A stretch of DNA of 64,000 nucleotides from Marinomonas sp. UCMA 3892 (GTDB lineage: Bacteria; Pseudomonadota; Gammaproteobacteria; Pseudomonadales; Marinomonadaceae). Shown piece after piece: positions 39,489 through 48,402 of the stretch. The DNA lies in the NCBI RefSeq assembly GCF_012726345.1, contig NZ_PTXN01000002.1:1-64000 (forward strand). Reading direction: 5' to 3'. The notes beneath the pieces were generated by a model. The model saw nothing but the letters and a program-made list of their open reading frames with translations, was not told where the DNA came from and ran no database searches. Every line of letters begins with the position of its first letter. Position 1 is the first letter of the stretch. Both the position numbers and the translations under genes were made by a program.

Positions 39489-40402
39489 GAGTAAGGATCT
39501 TCTGGTACATTAACGCACTTTACAACGTATTCTAAGTCCAACTCCTCACAATCGATTTCATTCACAACTCCAATTTCAATCGCAAGGTCTTTGATGTTAC
39601 TTGTGTTCAAATCGCCATCTAATGGTATTTTTTTGTTATATGAAACTCTTTTCGATTGGCGCTCACTTAATCTTGAATCATCAATATATGAATCATAAAA
39701 ATATGTTGACTTATCAGCTTTAAGACCTGCCGCCTCACTATCTTCCTTTGTTACGATGACATATTGATCCGATATATCAAATCTAAAAGCTGAGAAATGA
39801 TTTACTAAATATATTTCTATTCTTAATAATGGTTCTTCATGCTTATATCTCAGCGCAGATATTACCGTTGCTACTACTTCTTCTTTAACTTTACTTTTTG
39901 TCCAGAGACTACCATTTTTTGCGGATTTTAAACTTCTTCTATAAGTTGCATATTCATCACAAAGTAAATCATTACTTGGATCCAGAAGAATAATCCTTAT
40001 ATCTCGACCGATTCCTTCTTGTCTTGCAGACTTTGCCATCATGGGAAGTGTCGTAGAACGAGTATACCTTCCGCAAGCACCTTTATATATCCAAGTCCTA
40101 GAATCAGAAGTGGCTTTCTTTAAAAGCGGGCCAATCTCTTTTGGATCTATAACATCCATAACAGATTTTTTAACGATATCTGGAGTTACCCAAAATACAA
40201 AACCACCAATGAGAACAGAAACTAACAGTGATATAGAAAACCCATCCAATACTAATGCTAAAAATTTGAGAAAACTTGCCTCAAGTGAGTTATCAAACTG
40301 CGGCAAAACTAAATACCTTAGAATAACTGAGATAAAAAAAAGTAATCCTACAAGCCCATAAAATACATTTCGGTAATGCTTCTTTTTTAAGATGGATTCC
40401 AA
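39485..40402 (-). CDS. Hypothetical two-TM membrane protein with cytoplasmic domain
   Basis: A 305-residue protein with two hydrophobic helices near residues 13-33 and 48-72, then a soluble domain of about 220 residues. The soluble part contains WIYKGACGRYTRSTTLPMM and IRIILLDPSNDLLCDEYATYR, alternating strands and helices of no family I can name. The layout of two TM helices plus a cytoplasmic domain is seen in several membrane-acting effectors, but that is only an analogy. It is coupled by overlap to the cupin-like gene. It starts with an SD (caggag). Confidence 0.65.
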   Translation of the reverse strand: MESILKKKHYRNVFYGLVGLLFFISVILRYLVLPQFDNSLEASFLKFLALVLDGFSISLLVSVLIGGFVFWVTPDIVKKSVMDVIDPKEIGPLLKKATSDSRTWIYKGACGRYTRSTTLPMMAKSARQEGIGRDIRIILLDPSNDLLCDEYATYRRSLKSAKNGSLWTKSKVKEEVVATVISALRYKHEEPLLRIEIYLVNHFSAFRFDISDQYVIVTKEDSEAAGLKADKSTYFYDSYIDDSRLSERQSKRVSYNKKIPLDGDLNTSNIKDLAIEIGVVNEIDCEELDLEYVVKCVNVPEDPYS

Positions 40403-40760
40403 TTTTTTCTCCTGATATATAACAATTAATGGTTATACAGCAGCGTAGCTGCGGCTATAACCCACTTTTGAACGGCTGCGTTGTCTATGTAGGGGATTGG
40501 CTTTTTTCATGGTGGGACTTCCCTGTTATATAACTCGCTAAAACCTAAGCCTATTTGGACGATGCCGCTTCAGATCGTCTTTGATCGCCGCTATGTTGGT
40601 TCTTTATTTATTCTTTTGTAGCGCGATTTGACCCGCGAGGCAAGCTATTACCTCAGACCCTATGACCTGACCCGCTTTCAAGGCAATGTATATATGCCTA
40701 ACTAAATGGAAGAAAATTTATGACGTTATCGGGCTGACACCGCGATCTCCAAAAATGTCT
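40403..40760. other. 358-bp gap at the edge of the accessory block
   Basis: The gap contains a two-level hairpin at 40431-40462 (ggttata/tataacc outside, gcagc/gctgc inside), on the upstream side of the two-TM gene. The heptamer gacccgc occurs twice in the 40628-40675 stretch. I see no coding region. It may be the junction between acquired and ancestral DNA. Confidence 0.4.
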
Positions 40761-41666
40761 TTACTCAAACCCCGGTGGGTATTTTTCCGATACTTCTTTA
40801 ATAAGCTCTTTGACTTTTTTAATGGCGAGGGTGAGCTGTCCATGGGGGGACATAGATAATGCTAGGTATCGTTTTATGCCCGGTGCAATGATGCGGGAAA
40901 CAGATAAACCCAATAGATTACGCGCGGATTCACTGGCGTAAGCGCCTAGCATTGCATAACATTTATCAGAAGCGACCGCATGGGTCTGGAGGGATAAAGA
41001 GTCAGCTTCCAGTACCACATTAAGTTCTATGTCATATCGTCTTGCTAATACGTCCAACCTATCTCGCCAGCTACTAGGACGGCAAAATAGAGTTAATGGA
41101 ATGCCATTTATTTCGCTGAATTCTATGGTTGGATTGGCGGTCAATGGATCATTCGGTGGGCCGACTAAAAAAGTTGCGGTATCACGTAAATATATATCGC
41201 CACCTTTGTCATCAATGGAATGTCGAAACAGTAATGCCAGATCAACACGCCCTTCTTCTAACCAGTTTTCTAATTGATTGCCCTGTGCTTCTCGCACTTC
41301 AAGCTGTATTCCTGGATAGCGCTCTTTGGCAAGTTTATAGACTTCACTTAACCAAGGCGCGGCAGTGGAAGGCAAGATTGCCAGTCTCACTTTACCAATA
41401 GGAATACCCGAGGTATTTCGAATGCTGTTTTGCAGCTGCTCGGTATGCTGTAGCCAGCTCCTTACCTCGGGTTCTATGCGCTTCCCTAAATCTGTCAGTT
41501 CGACCCCTCTGCCCGTGCGAATGAATAGCTGACAATTAAACGCCTCTTCAATTGTCTTCATTTGGCGGCTCACTTGCGGTTGGCTAATTCCGTGAAGTGA
41601 AGCCACTTTACTCAAGCTACCCAGTTCGCAAACATCGACAAAGGTTTTCCAAACTTCGTAATTCAT
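40761..41666 (-). CDS. LysR-family transcriptional regulator
   Basis: A 301-residue LysR protein. The HTH (SLSKVASLHGISQPQVSRQMKTIEEAF) is followed by an effector domain with KVRLAILPSTAAPWLSEVYKLAKERYPGIQLEV and GRVDLALLFR. It is divergent from the DapA-family lyase and TAXI-TRAP genes across about 150 bp and probably activates them. The inducer is unknown. Confidence 0.88.
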   Translation of the reverse strand: MNYEVWKTFVDVCELGSLSKVASLHGISQPQVSRQMKTIEEAFNCQLFIRTGRGVELTDLGKRIEPEVRSWLQHTEQLQNSIRNTSGIPIGKVRLAILPSTAAPWLSEVYKLAKERYPGIQLEVREAQGNQLENWLEEGRVDLALLFRHSIDDKGGDIYLRDTATFLVGPPNDPLTANPTIEFSEINGIPLTLFCRPSSWRDRLDVLARRYDIELNVVLEADSLSLQTHAVASDKCYAMLGAYASESARNLLGLSVSRIIAPGIKRYLALSMSPHGQLTLAIKKVKELIKEVSEKYPPGFE

Positions 41667-41812
41667 GCTCTACAACCTATACATTTAATACATATCAGAA
41701 ATACTACTTACACAGTATTCACATAGCAAAACAAATTCTATGCTGATTTACGTGCTCTTAACCCAAACAGAGCAACATTAAACCAACAACATAATAACTA
41801 TAGGTAATTCTG

Positions 41813-42739
41813 ATGAGTAAAATTGATATAGACCTTCGTGGACTGAACCCAGCACCTGTTACACCTTTTAATCGCGATGGCACTGTCGACTATAAGGCAA
41901 TTCACAAACTTGGTTCATGGCTGAAAAGTGTTGATGGCGTCAAAAGTCTTACTGTTTTGGGACATGCTGGTGAAGGCACATTCCTATCTGAAAAAGAACA
42001 AATGAAAGTAATCGAAGCATTTGTTGAATCGGTTAATGACGAAATTCTAATTATTGCAGGTATCACTAGAGAAGGTACTGAAGTCGCTGCAGCTGAATGT
42101 CGTAACGCAGTTGAAGCAGGTGCAAAAGCAGGTTTGTTGTACCCTTCACATGGTTGGCTGCGTTTTGGTTATCAAAAAGGAGCGCCACAAGATAAATACA
42201 AAGTTTGCTACGAAGAAAGTGGCTTACCGCTGATCTTGTTCCAATACCCAGATGCTACTAAATGTACCTATGATCTAGAAACACAGCTTGAAATTTCTGC
42301 TCAGCCTGGTGTTTTTGCAATGAAAAACGGCGTGCGAAATATGAAAAGATGGGACACAGAAATCCCAGTAATTCGTGCAGAACGCCCTGATCTACAAATA
42401 CTAAGCTGCCATGACGAATACCTATTGCACACTATGTTTGATGTAGATGGTCTTTTGGTTGGTTACGGCAACGTGGCTCCAGAGCTATTGGTCAAACTTA
42501 TCGAAGCAGGCAAAGCCAAAGATTATCCTGCGGCAAGAGCCATTCATGATCAACTTTTGCCAGTTACTAAAAATGTGTACCACCGCGGATCGCACATGGA
42601 AGGTACAGTAGCATTGAAACACGCCTTGGTGGCACGCGGCATTTTGGAACACGCTACCGTACGTTCTCCGCTACTACCGCTTGCGGAAGGGGCAGATGTT
42701 GAGATCGCGGACGCATTACGTGCAGCGGGTATAATTTAA
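41813..42739 (+). CDS. Dihydrodipicolinate synthase/N-acetylneuraminate lyase family protein
   Basis: A 308-residue TIM-barrel lyase or aldolase. It has LNPAPVTPFNRDGTVDYKAI at the N-terminus, LTVLGHAGEGTFLSEKEQMKVI where DapA has its substrate loop, FQYPD in place of the usual YNVP-type catalytic Tyr motif, and FAMKNGV carrying the likely Schiff-base Lys near residue 166. It is not biosynthetic DapA, judging from the divergent active-site motifs and the transporter context. The substrate is probably a keto acid or sugar acid imported by the adjacent TRAP system. Confidence 0.82.
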   Translation: MSKIDIDLRGLNPAPVTPFNRDGTVDYKAIHKLGSWLKSVDGVKSLTVLGHAGEGTFLSEKEQMKVIEAFVESVNDEILIIAGITREGTEVAAAECRNAVEAGAKAGLLYPSHGWLRFGYQKGAPQDKYKVCYEESGLPLILFQYPDATKCTYDLETQLEISAQPGVFAMKNGVRNMKRWDTEIPVIRAERPDLQILSCHDEYLLHTMFDVDGLLVGYGNVAPELLVKLIEAGKAKDYPAARAIHDQLLPVTKNVYHRGSHMEGTVALKHALVARGILEHATVRSPLLPLAEGADVEIADALRAAGII

Positions 42740-42829
42740 TAGCAAAATTATATCACCTTAAATACACTGAAATTCATTTTCATAGAGGGCGGTCACGGCC
42801 GGCCGCCCTTAATTAAGGAGAACAAGATA

Positions 42830-43825
42830 ATGAAAATAACAAATAAGTTTTCTGTACTTACTTCGGCTCTTATCATTACGAGTGCTCTTTCACTACCCAC
42901 CCAAGCTGAAGAATTAAAACTAGGTGCCATGCCAGTAGGATCTGGTTGGTATGTTGGTGCTGCTGCTATCCAAAGGATGGCACAAGAAAAAGATTCTAAA
43001 TTAGACATTGAAATCATTGCCCGTGGCGGCGGTGTTGCTAACCCTATGGTGGTTGAATCAGGTAAGGCTGACATTGCCCTATCCAACGTTGCCACTTCGC
43101 GCTGGGCTTCCGAAGGCATGTTGTTATACAAAGGAAATTCAGCCACTCATATTCGCTCTTTGGTCGGTGGCCTCAACCCTGTTTATATCGGTGCCATCGT
43201 TCGCAAAGATTATATGGAGGAAAATGGTTTCAAGACATTAGATGATATTTTGAAATCCGATCGTCCAGTAAACATCATGATGAAGCCAGCTGGCTCCAAT
43301 ATTCCTCCCGTTGTGGAAGCCATTCTCGCTGCATATGGTTTAGATAGAGATAAAATTAAGTCCCAAGGCGGCAGTATTCTCCAAGTGGATTCCTCACAAA
43401 TGTCCGGATTAATCAGAGATAAACGGGTAGATCTTTATTTCGATACGATTTTACAAGGACACCCGTCTATTACTGAAATCAGTTTAACTGGTGGCATTGA
43501 GTTCTTAGACATGTCAGAAAGAGCGTTGGACGTAATGGCCTCGCTAGGCCTACAAAAAGGCAGCTATGGAAAATGGTTTGACGCGCAAACTGGCAGCAAT
43601 ATTGGCGGAGACTTTGGTACACATTTAATTGCCAGCTCTAAAATGAGTGATGATACCGCTTATGCCATCACTAAAATTGTTATTGAAAATATGGATCAGC
43701 TAAGCAATGACTTTAAAGCTTGGAAAGCATTTAAGCTTGAAGATGCGGCTAAGCCGGAAAAAAATGGCATTCGTTTGCATCCAGGCGCCATTCGTTACTA
43801 CAAAGAAATCGGCCTGTTAAAATAA
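42830..43825 (+). CDS. TAXI-family TRAP transporter solute-binding protein
   Basis: A periplasmic binding protein of 331 residues. The signal peptide is about 25 residues, with cleavage after TQA. The mature part starts EELKLGAMPVGSGWYVGAAAIQ, the TAXI pattern, and ends RLHPGAIRYYKEIGLLK. It is 90 bp after the lyase gene with AAGGAG upstream, and precedes its fused permease. It is a distinct paralogue of the binding protein at 29260. Confidence 0.9.
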   Translation: MKITNKFSVLTSALIITSALSLPTQAEELKLGAMPVGSGWYVGAAAIQRMAQEKDSKLDIEIIARGGGVANPMVVESGKADIALSNVATSRWASEGMLLYKGNSATHIRSLVGGLNPVYIGAIVRKDYMEENGFKTLDDILKSDRPVNIMMKPAGSNIPPVVEAILAAYGLDRDKIKSQGGSILQVDSSQMSGLIRDKRVDLYFDTILQGHPSITEISLTGGIEFLDMSERALDVMASLGLQKGSYGKWFDAQTGSNIGGDFGTHLIASSKMSDDTAYAITKIVIENMDQLSNDFKAWKAFKLEDAAKPEKNGIRLHPGAIRYYKEIGLLK

Positions 43826-43870
43826 TGTCGTGCTAGCCTCAACAATAAATATAAAAATCAGGTGTAAAAG

Positions 43871-45769
43871 ATGCAAAAACTTGTTCGTAGATACATGCTA
43901 GATCCTTGTGCTTGGTTAGCACTCGGGTTAATAGCTTACCAGTACTGGATTTTATTTAATCCAGACCTCCCCTTAGTCGAGCGTGCAACGCATTTAGTAC
44001 TGACTTTAGCGATCGCTTTTCTTTCAACACCCTTTTTAAAATCCAATCCCTCATCAACACTAAACAAAGTTATTGCCGTAGCCATGTTTGCTTTGGTCGT
44101 TGTTGTTGGCTGTTACTACTTTTTTGAAAGCGGTAGACTGTCGAGCCGAATTGAAAATGTCTCACCAATTGAAACTTATGACATTGTGATTTGCACCATT
44201 CTGGTCGGCCTACTATTAGAAGCAGTACGAAGAACCGTTGGCTATGTGCTGCTCATTGTTATTGTTCTGTTTCTACTTTACGGCGTGTTTGGCTATTTAT
44301 TACCAGGGCAAATGGGCTTTAGTAATATTTCGTGGACCGAGTGGAGCGAGATTTTTGGCATGACAACCAGTGGCATTTTGGGGGTCACCACAGCCACGTC
44401 TACCAACTTCATTTTTTACTTCATCGTCTTTGGCGTAGTGTACAGTTCCGTTGGCGGTGGACGACTCTTTATAGAGTTGGCCATTAAATTGGTGGGTAAA
44501 TCCAAAGGCGGTGGTGCCAAAGTCGCCATTATTGGATCTAGCTTAATGGGCACCATTTCTGGTAGTGCGGTAGCAAACGTCACGGCGACTGGTGTATTTA
44601 CCATCCCATTGATGAAAAGAACGGGCATCAAACCAGAAAAAGCCGCAGCCTATGAAGCCATTGCTTCAACTGGCGGTCAACTTATGCCACCCATCATGGG
44701 GATCGCTGCCTTCGTAATGGCAGAGATGCTAGCTACCTCTTACACCAACATCGCACTCGCGGGTATTTTCCCAGCGCTTGCCTTTTACTTTTCACTGTTT
44801 GTTTTTGCCGGAATCCATGCCAGAAAAACCAACACTGGCACGCTTAACGATGAAGATATAAACGAAATCAAATCTATCTTCCCAAGATTAAACATGCTGT
44901 TGCCTCCTGTTGTATTGGTGGCTGGTTTGATGATGGGCTATTCCGCGCAAATCTCTGTTTTCTGGGCCACAATAACCTGCTTTATCGCGCCATTTTTAAG
45001 CAAAAAAACCCGCTACGACCTAAAAACCCTACCGCAAATGGTACTGGACTCTGGTATTCAAGCGGCAAAAATTGCTTGCCCTATCATGGCTATAGGAATA
45101 GTTGTATCGGTCGCAATACAATCTAACTTAGCACTAAAATTTGCTTCAGGACTCATTGATATTGGTGGTGGTTCTTACACGGTTTCTTTAATCATGATTG
45201 TGCTTGGCTGCATCATCATGGGTATGGGGCTTCCTACTGTTGCAGCGTACATCATTGGCGCTGTACTCTATGTTCCAGCACTTAAAGAGCTAGGTGTTAG
45301 TGAGCTACAAGCGCATTTCTTTGTTATGTATTTTTGCGTCCTTTCGATGGTAACACCGCCGGTATCATTGGCGTCTTTTGCCGCGGCCGGCGTTGCTAAC
45401 ACAGATGCCATGAGAACCAGTGTGGAAGCCTTTAAAATCTGTGCAGTAGCCTTCCTCATTCCATTCGCCTTCCTTGCCGACCCAGCGTTACTGTTTGTAG
45501 GAAGCTACATAGACATTTTATTTGCAGGCGCCGGCTTGATCTTTTCAACCGTCATCTGGGCAATTGGTGTCATAGGATTTGCGAAAAGAAGAATGAATCT
45601 AGTTGAACGCATCATCATGATGGCATGCGGATTCTTCGCGATGATCTCTCAAACAGCAAGCAACATGTGGTTGATCGCCATTGGAACCAGCATTGCTTAT
45701 TTGGTCTATCATTGGTTAACAAAAAATAAGGAACCCGCATTAGCACATTCCTTAAATCACACTAAATAA
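43871..45769 (+). CDS. TRAP transporter fused permease subunit (TAXI type)
   Basis: A 632-residue fused DctQ-DctM membrane protein. The DctM motifs are present: GTISGSAVANVTATGVFTIPLMKRTGIKPEKAAAYEAIASTGGQLMPPIMG and IMGMGLPTVAAYIIGAVLYVPAL. It is paired with the preceding binding protein and the DapA-family lyase. A strong terminator follows. Confidence 0.91.
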   Translation: MQKLVRRYMLDPCAWLALGLIAYQYWILFNPDLPLVERATHLVLTLAIAFLSTPFLKSNPSSTLNKVIAVAMFALVVVVGCYYFFESGRLSSRIENVSPIETYDIVICTILVGLLLEAVRRTVGYVLLIVIVLFLLYGVFGYLLPGQMGFSNISWTEWSEIFGMTTSGILGVTTATSTNFIFYFIVFGVVYSSVGGGRLFIELAIKLVGKSKGGGAKVAIIGSSLMGTISGSAVANVTATGVFTIPLMKRTGIKPEKAAAYEAIASTGGQLMPPIMGIAAFVMAEMLATSYTNIALAGIFPALAFYFSLFVFAGIHARKTNTGTLNDEDINEIKSIFPRLNMLLPPVVLVAGLMMGYSAQISVFWATITCFIAPFLSKKTRYDLKTLPQMVLDSGIQAAKIACPIMAIGIVVSVAIQSNLALKFASGLIDIGGGSYTVSLIMIVLGCIIMGMGLPTVAAYIIGAVLYVPALKELGVSELQAHFFVMYFCVLSMVTPPVSLASFAAAGVANTDAMRTSVEAFKICAVAFLIPFAFLADPALLFVGSYIDILFAGAGLIFSTVIWAIGVIGFAKRRMNLVERIIMMACGFFAMISQTASNMWLIAIGTSIAYLVYHWLTKNKEPALAHSLNHTK

Positions 45770-45803
45770 CTGGCCTACTTCAGGACGGGACAACATGACC
45801 TAC

Positions 45804-45836
45804 AAAAAAGCCCTTTCAGATTGAAAGGGCTTTTTT
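45804..45836. terminator. Bidirectional terminator
   Basis: The stem gccctttca/tgaaagggc with a 3-base loop is flanked by six A and six T. It lies between the convergent TRAP permease and tautomerase genes. Confidence 0.92.
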
Positions 45837-45855
45837 CATGGAGCGGACAATGACT

Positions 45856-46245
45856 TTATAACTTGCCATTGAGATACTGAATCTCGCCGTGTGCAAAACT
45901 CCAGTCAACATCTGTATTGGTCATAATAGAGATCAATAAATCTTTTGGGTCTAATCCGCAGTTGGCATGTAGCTTTTCCGCCATTAACTCGCAGAACTTC
46001 TTTTTCATGACCGTTGCTCGAGGACTTGTGAACACTTGAATCGCAATGGCATCGTCTGTTCGTTCAAACCCCAACCCCGTGTCTAGTAGAACCATGCGAC
46101 CAGGTTTGTGTTCAGTGACAATTTGATATCTGTCTCTTTCAGGCACTTCGAACGCGCTAACGACACATTCCTGCACGGTATCCATTAACACACGAAGATC
46201 TTCTTCATTACGGCCTTCAGTGACATCTATACGTACTAGGGGCAT
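45856..46245 (-). CDS. Tautomerase family protein
   Basis: A 129-residue member of the tautomerase superfamily. With the start at 46245 (AAGGA 7 bp upstream) the protein begins M-PLVRIDVTEGRNEEDLRVLMD, so removal of Met exposes the catalytic N-terminal Pro. An upstream TTG would hide it, which favours this start. Related proteins include malonate-semialdehyde decarboxylase-like and oxalocrotonate-tautomerase-like enzymes. The substrate here is unknown, though proximity to the keto-acid lyase is suggestive. Confidence 0.87.
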   Translation of the reverse strand: MPLVRIDVTEGRNEEDLRVLMDTVQECVVSAFEVPERDRYQIVTEHKPGRMVLLDTGLGFERTDDAIAIQVFTSPRATVMKKKFCELMAEKLHANCGLDPKDLLISIMTNTDVDWSFAHGEIQYLNGKL

Positions 46246-46732
46246 ATTCAATCCTTATTGCATTTAGGTGAGAATGAGCGGATTTTTGTCGATAAAACCC
46301 GTCTATTTAAAAGCTGACCCACGCTGTAATTCACAGTCAAATACCGTAAACCAGATTAAGATTGGCTAAACAAGGCCAGCATCGGAATCCGCTTGGGGGC
46401 AACAGTCTATGACCGTCTTGAACTTGCTCTCGTCTTGATCAGTAAGGAAATTCCGTTTAGAAGTGAAAGGTCGAAGTAATAAACTGTGTACACATACCTT
46501 CTATCGACCAGCTATTGTCCGTGTATGGAGCAAGCTACTCAGTTTCATACGGCGATATTAGAAAATTGGATCAATATTCAGAAATTTTTTCTAACGCTAG
46601 GTTTGTTTGTTACTTACTGCCGCCTAGATCTTAATCTCAGAAATCAGGGCCAAACTCCTTAGGAGTAAGGCAAACACCAAGAGCGAGGTCAAACGGCAAT
46701 CTAAAGCAGTCAAGTTGAGTTATGGCATTTGC
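46246..46732. other. 487-bp gap upstream of the TA module
   Basis: No intact gene is seen. On the minus strand, around 46370-46505, an open stretch of about 40 codons without a start reads like a remnant of a lost protein, ending in a TAG near 46370. One copy of the 37-bp direct repeat lies at 46662-46698 and a short palindrome (actccttaggagt) at 46654-46666. The region looks like decayed accessory DNA. Confidence 0.35.
46662..46698 (+). repeat. 37-bp direct repeat, copy 1
   Basis: It begins ggagtaaggcaaacaccaag and continues gagcgaggtcaaacggca. It matches 34 of 37 bases of the copy at 47456-47492. The two copies flank the toxin-antitoxin pair. Confidence 0.75.
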
Positions 46733-47032
46733 TTATGTTTCATTTTCTGTCAATTCAAGCTGTCTTTCACTTCGCCAGACGCGTATGAGCACGATCTCTT
46801 TAACTTGCCTGAGGTAGACAACCCGAAATGGCGCGTGAATCAATTCACGAATGTGGTCCATGTTGAATTCAGGAACAATTCGTCCTACATCAGGGTGAAT
46901 TTGAAGCATGCCGCAATGCTTCAAGATAGCAGTGACGAAGTCCTCACCGATATGCGGCACTCCCTCCTCTCGGTAATACTTCTGAATCGCTTGTAAATCT
47001 TCAAGAGCAAACTGTGCAATGCGTAATTCCAT
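46733..47032 (-). CDS. RelE/ParE-family toxin
   Basis: A 99-residue toxin. It shows ELRIAQFALEDLQAIQKYYREEG at the N-terminus, PDVGRIVPEF, and IHAPFRVVYLRQVKEIVLIRVWRSERQL at the C-terminus, the ParE/RelE fold pattern. Whether it targets gyrase or ribosome-bound mRNA cannot be told from sequence. It starts directly after the antitoxin stop, so the two are co-translated. The whole module is bracketed by 37-bp direct repeats. Confidence 0.88.
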   Translation of the reverse strand: MELRIAQFALEDLQAIQKYYREEGVPHIGEDFVTAILKHCGMLQIHPDVGRIVPEFNMDHIRELIHAPFRVVYLRQVKEIVLIRVWRSERQLELTENET

Positions 47033-47302
47033 TTATTTGATACCCAAGGTTTTCTTGGCGTCCTCCAAGGATACGGTGTTGCCTTCACGAGCATCCATTA
47101 GTCCCTGCGCCACAGCTTTTACAAATCGCAATTCCTCTGCGGTTTTCTCATAATCTTCAAGCCCCTGAACCACCGCTACGCCGCGGCCGCGACTGGTAAG
47201 CAAAATTGGGCGATGCGTTTCCTGTGTTCGACCAACTACCTTTCCGGGATTGATCTTAAGGTCTGATAGAGGAATAACATCCTCGGAAAATTTAATCTGC
47301 AT
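47033..47302 (-). CDS. Phd/YefM-family antitoxin
   Basis: An 89-residue antitoxin. The N-terminal dimerisation and DNA-binding part shows VIPLSDLKINPGKVVGRTQETHRPILLTSRGRGVAVVQGLEDYEK, typical of Phd/YefM. The C-terminal segment, VSLEDAKKTLGIK at its end, probably wraps the toxin. It is the first gene of the pair and likely represses its own promoter. Confidence 0.88.
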   Translation of the reverse strand: MQIKFSEDVIPLSDLKINPGKVVGRTQETHRPILLTSRGRGVAVVQGLEDYEKTAEELRFVKAVAQGLMDAREGNTVSLEDAKKTLGIK

Positions 47303-47409
47303 AGTGACTTCCTAGCGAGCAATCAAGTGCTATTAATAGCACCCGTTAGCAGGTGCGGTCAAGGAGCAACCCAAAGCTCAGAAGAGCCAAAGTTATAACC
47401 CCTCCCTCG

Positions 47410-47438
47410 CCCTCCCCTTGGAAGACATAAGGGGAGGG
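47410..47438. repeat. G/C-strand-biased palindromic element
   Basis: ccctcccctt pairs with aaggggaggg (10 bp) around a 9-base loop, next to a second cctccc run. No T-run follows, so it is not a classical terminator. Elements of this shape are often dispersed intergenic palindromes in bacterial genomes. Other copies were not seen in this window. Confidence 0.5.
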
Positions 47439-47455
47439 AATAATTACGTTAATGC

Positions 47456-47492
47456 GGAGCAAGGCGAACACCAAGAGCGAGGTCAAACGACA
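47456..47492 (+). repeat. 37-bp direct repeat, copy 2
   Basis: It begins ggagcaaggcgaacaccaag and continues gagcgaggtcaaacgaca. It matches 34 of 37 bases of copy 1, 794 bp away, on the other side of the toxin-antitoxin genes and adjacent to xdhC. Confidence 0.75.
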
Positions 47493-47535
47493 GTGTCGAG
47501 CGGTGGTGTTTGTCTTGCTCCTGCTACCAAACGAC

Positions 47536-48402
47536 CTAGATGCGAGCCTTCTCTTCACTTAAAGCGTTGTTGATTTCTTTCCAAGTCAGTCCACTGCCCT
47601 TTTTGTTGGGCGTTTGAGTTTGGGTCACTTGGATGATTTGCCCTGCGATGGAGATGGCGATTTCGAAGGGCTTTTTGCCTGCGATTTCATCCAGCCCAAC
47701 GGGGCAATGCACTGAGTCAATTTCCGCTTGGCTGAAGGAGGCACTGACAAGACGTTTTTTGAAGCGTAATGCTTTGGTTTTCGAGCCGATTAAGCCGATG
47801 AAACGGCAGTCTTTTCGGTCTAATAAGGCTTCCACCAATTGATAATCCAAGGCGTGGTCATGGGTCATCACCAACGCGATTTCGTTGTGACTCATGTGGT
47901 CGATGTGTTCCAACATGGACTCATACAAGAAAGGCGTGACGTTGCTCGGTAGAGCTTTGATGCTGTGATCTTGAGCAAGGTTTTCACGGCTGTCGACCCA
48001 AGAGATTTTCGCCTGCATGTTACCCAAGACATTGACCAAGGTGGTCGCCACATGACCCATTCCAAAAATGGTGATCTTAGTGGCGGGCTCTGGAAAATAC
48101 TCTAGCAACACACTGACCGTGCCGCCGCAACATTGATTGGTCTTGGCGGCGAGCGGAAAGTTTTCCAACACATGAGAAGGCGAAGACGCGTCTTGCAGCA
48201 TAGCACGGGCTTTTTGGCAGACAGCGTATTCCAGCTGTCCACCGCCAATGGTATCGAAGCTGTGCTCCGCGGTAATAATCATCTTGCTGGATGATTCCCG
48301 CGGTGCGGAACCTTGGGTGCCAATTACAGTGGCGATTACCCAAGCTTGCCCTGCTTTTTCCACTTCCTGCAAGGCATGAACCCAACTCATGGAAGACATC
48401 AT
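47536..48402 (-). CDS. xdhC: Xanthine dehydrogenase accessory protein XdhC
   Basis: XdhC binds molybdenum cofactor, aids its sulfuration and inserts it into XdhB. The 288 residues contain the conserved N-terminal VIATVIGTQGSAPRESSSKMIIT and CCGGTVSVLLE. A Rossmann-like C-terminal part follows with ITIFGMGHVATTLVNVLG and FIGLIGSKTKALRFKKRL. The start overlaps the xdhB stop by four bases, confirming one operon. Confidence 0.93.
   Translation of the reverse strand: MMSSMSWVHALQEVEKAGQAWVIATVIGTQGSAPRESSSKMIITAEHSFDTIGGGQLEYAVCQKARAMLQDASSPSHVLENFPLAAKTNQCCGGTVSVLLEYFPEPATKITIFGMGHVATTLVNVLGNMQAKISWVDSRENLAQDHSIKALPSNVTPFLYESMLEHIDHMSHNEIALVMTHDHALDYQLVEALLDRKDCRFIGLIGSKTKALRFKKRLVSASFSQAEIDSVHCPVGLDEIAGKKPFEIAISIAGQIIQVTQTQTPNKKGSGLTWKEINNALSEEKARI

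Noticed and set aside
37680..40462. True integron cassette array
   Set aside because: The hairpins do not match the attC core consensus, the arm spacers are unequal, the second hairpin has its arms in the opposite order, and no integrase gene is in the window.
41813..42739. Biosynthetic dihydrodipicolinate synthase (dapA)
   Set aside because: The active-site motifs differ from DapA and the gene is linked to a LysR regulator and a TRAP transporter.
46715..46996. Forward-strand open frame of 93 codons over the toxin gene
   Set aside because: It is antisense to the clear ParE-like toxin and has no family features.
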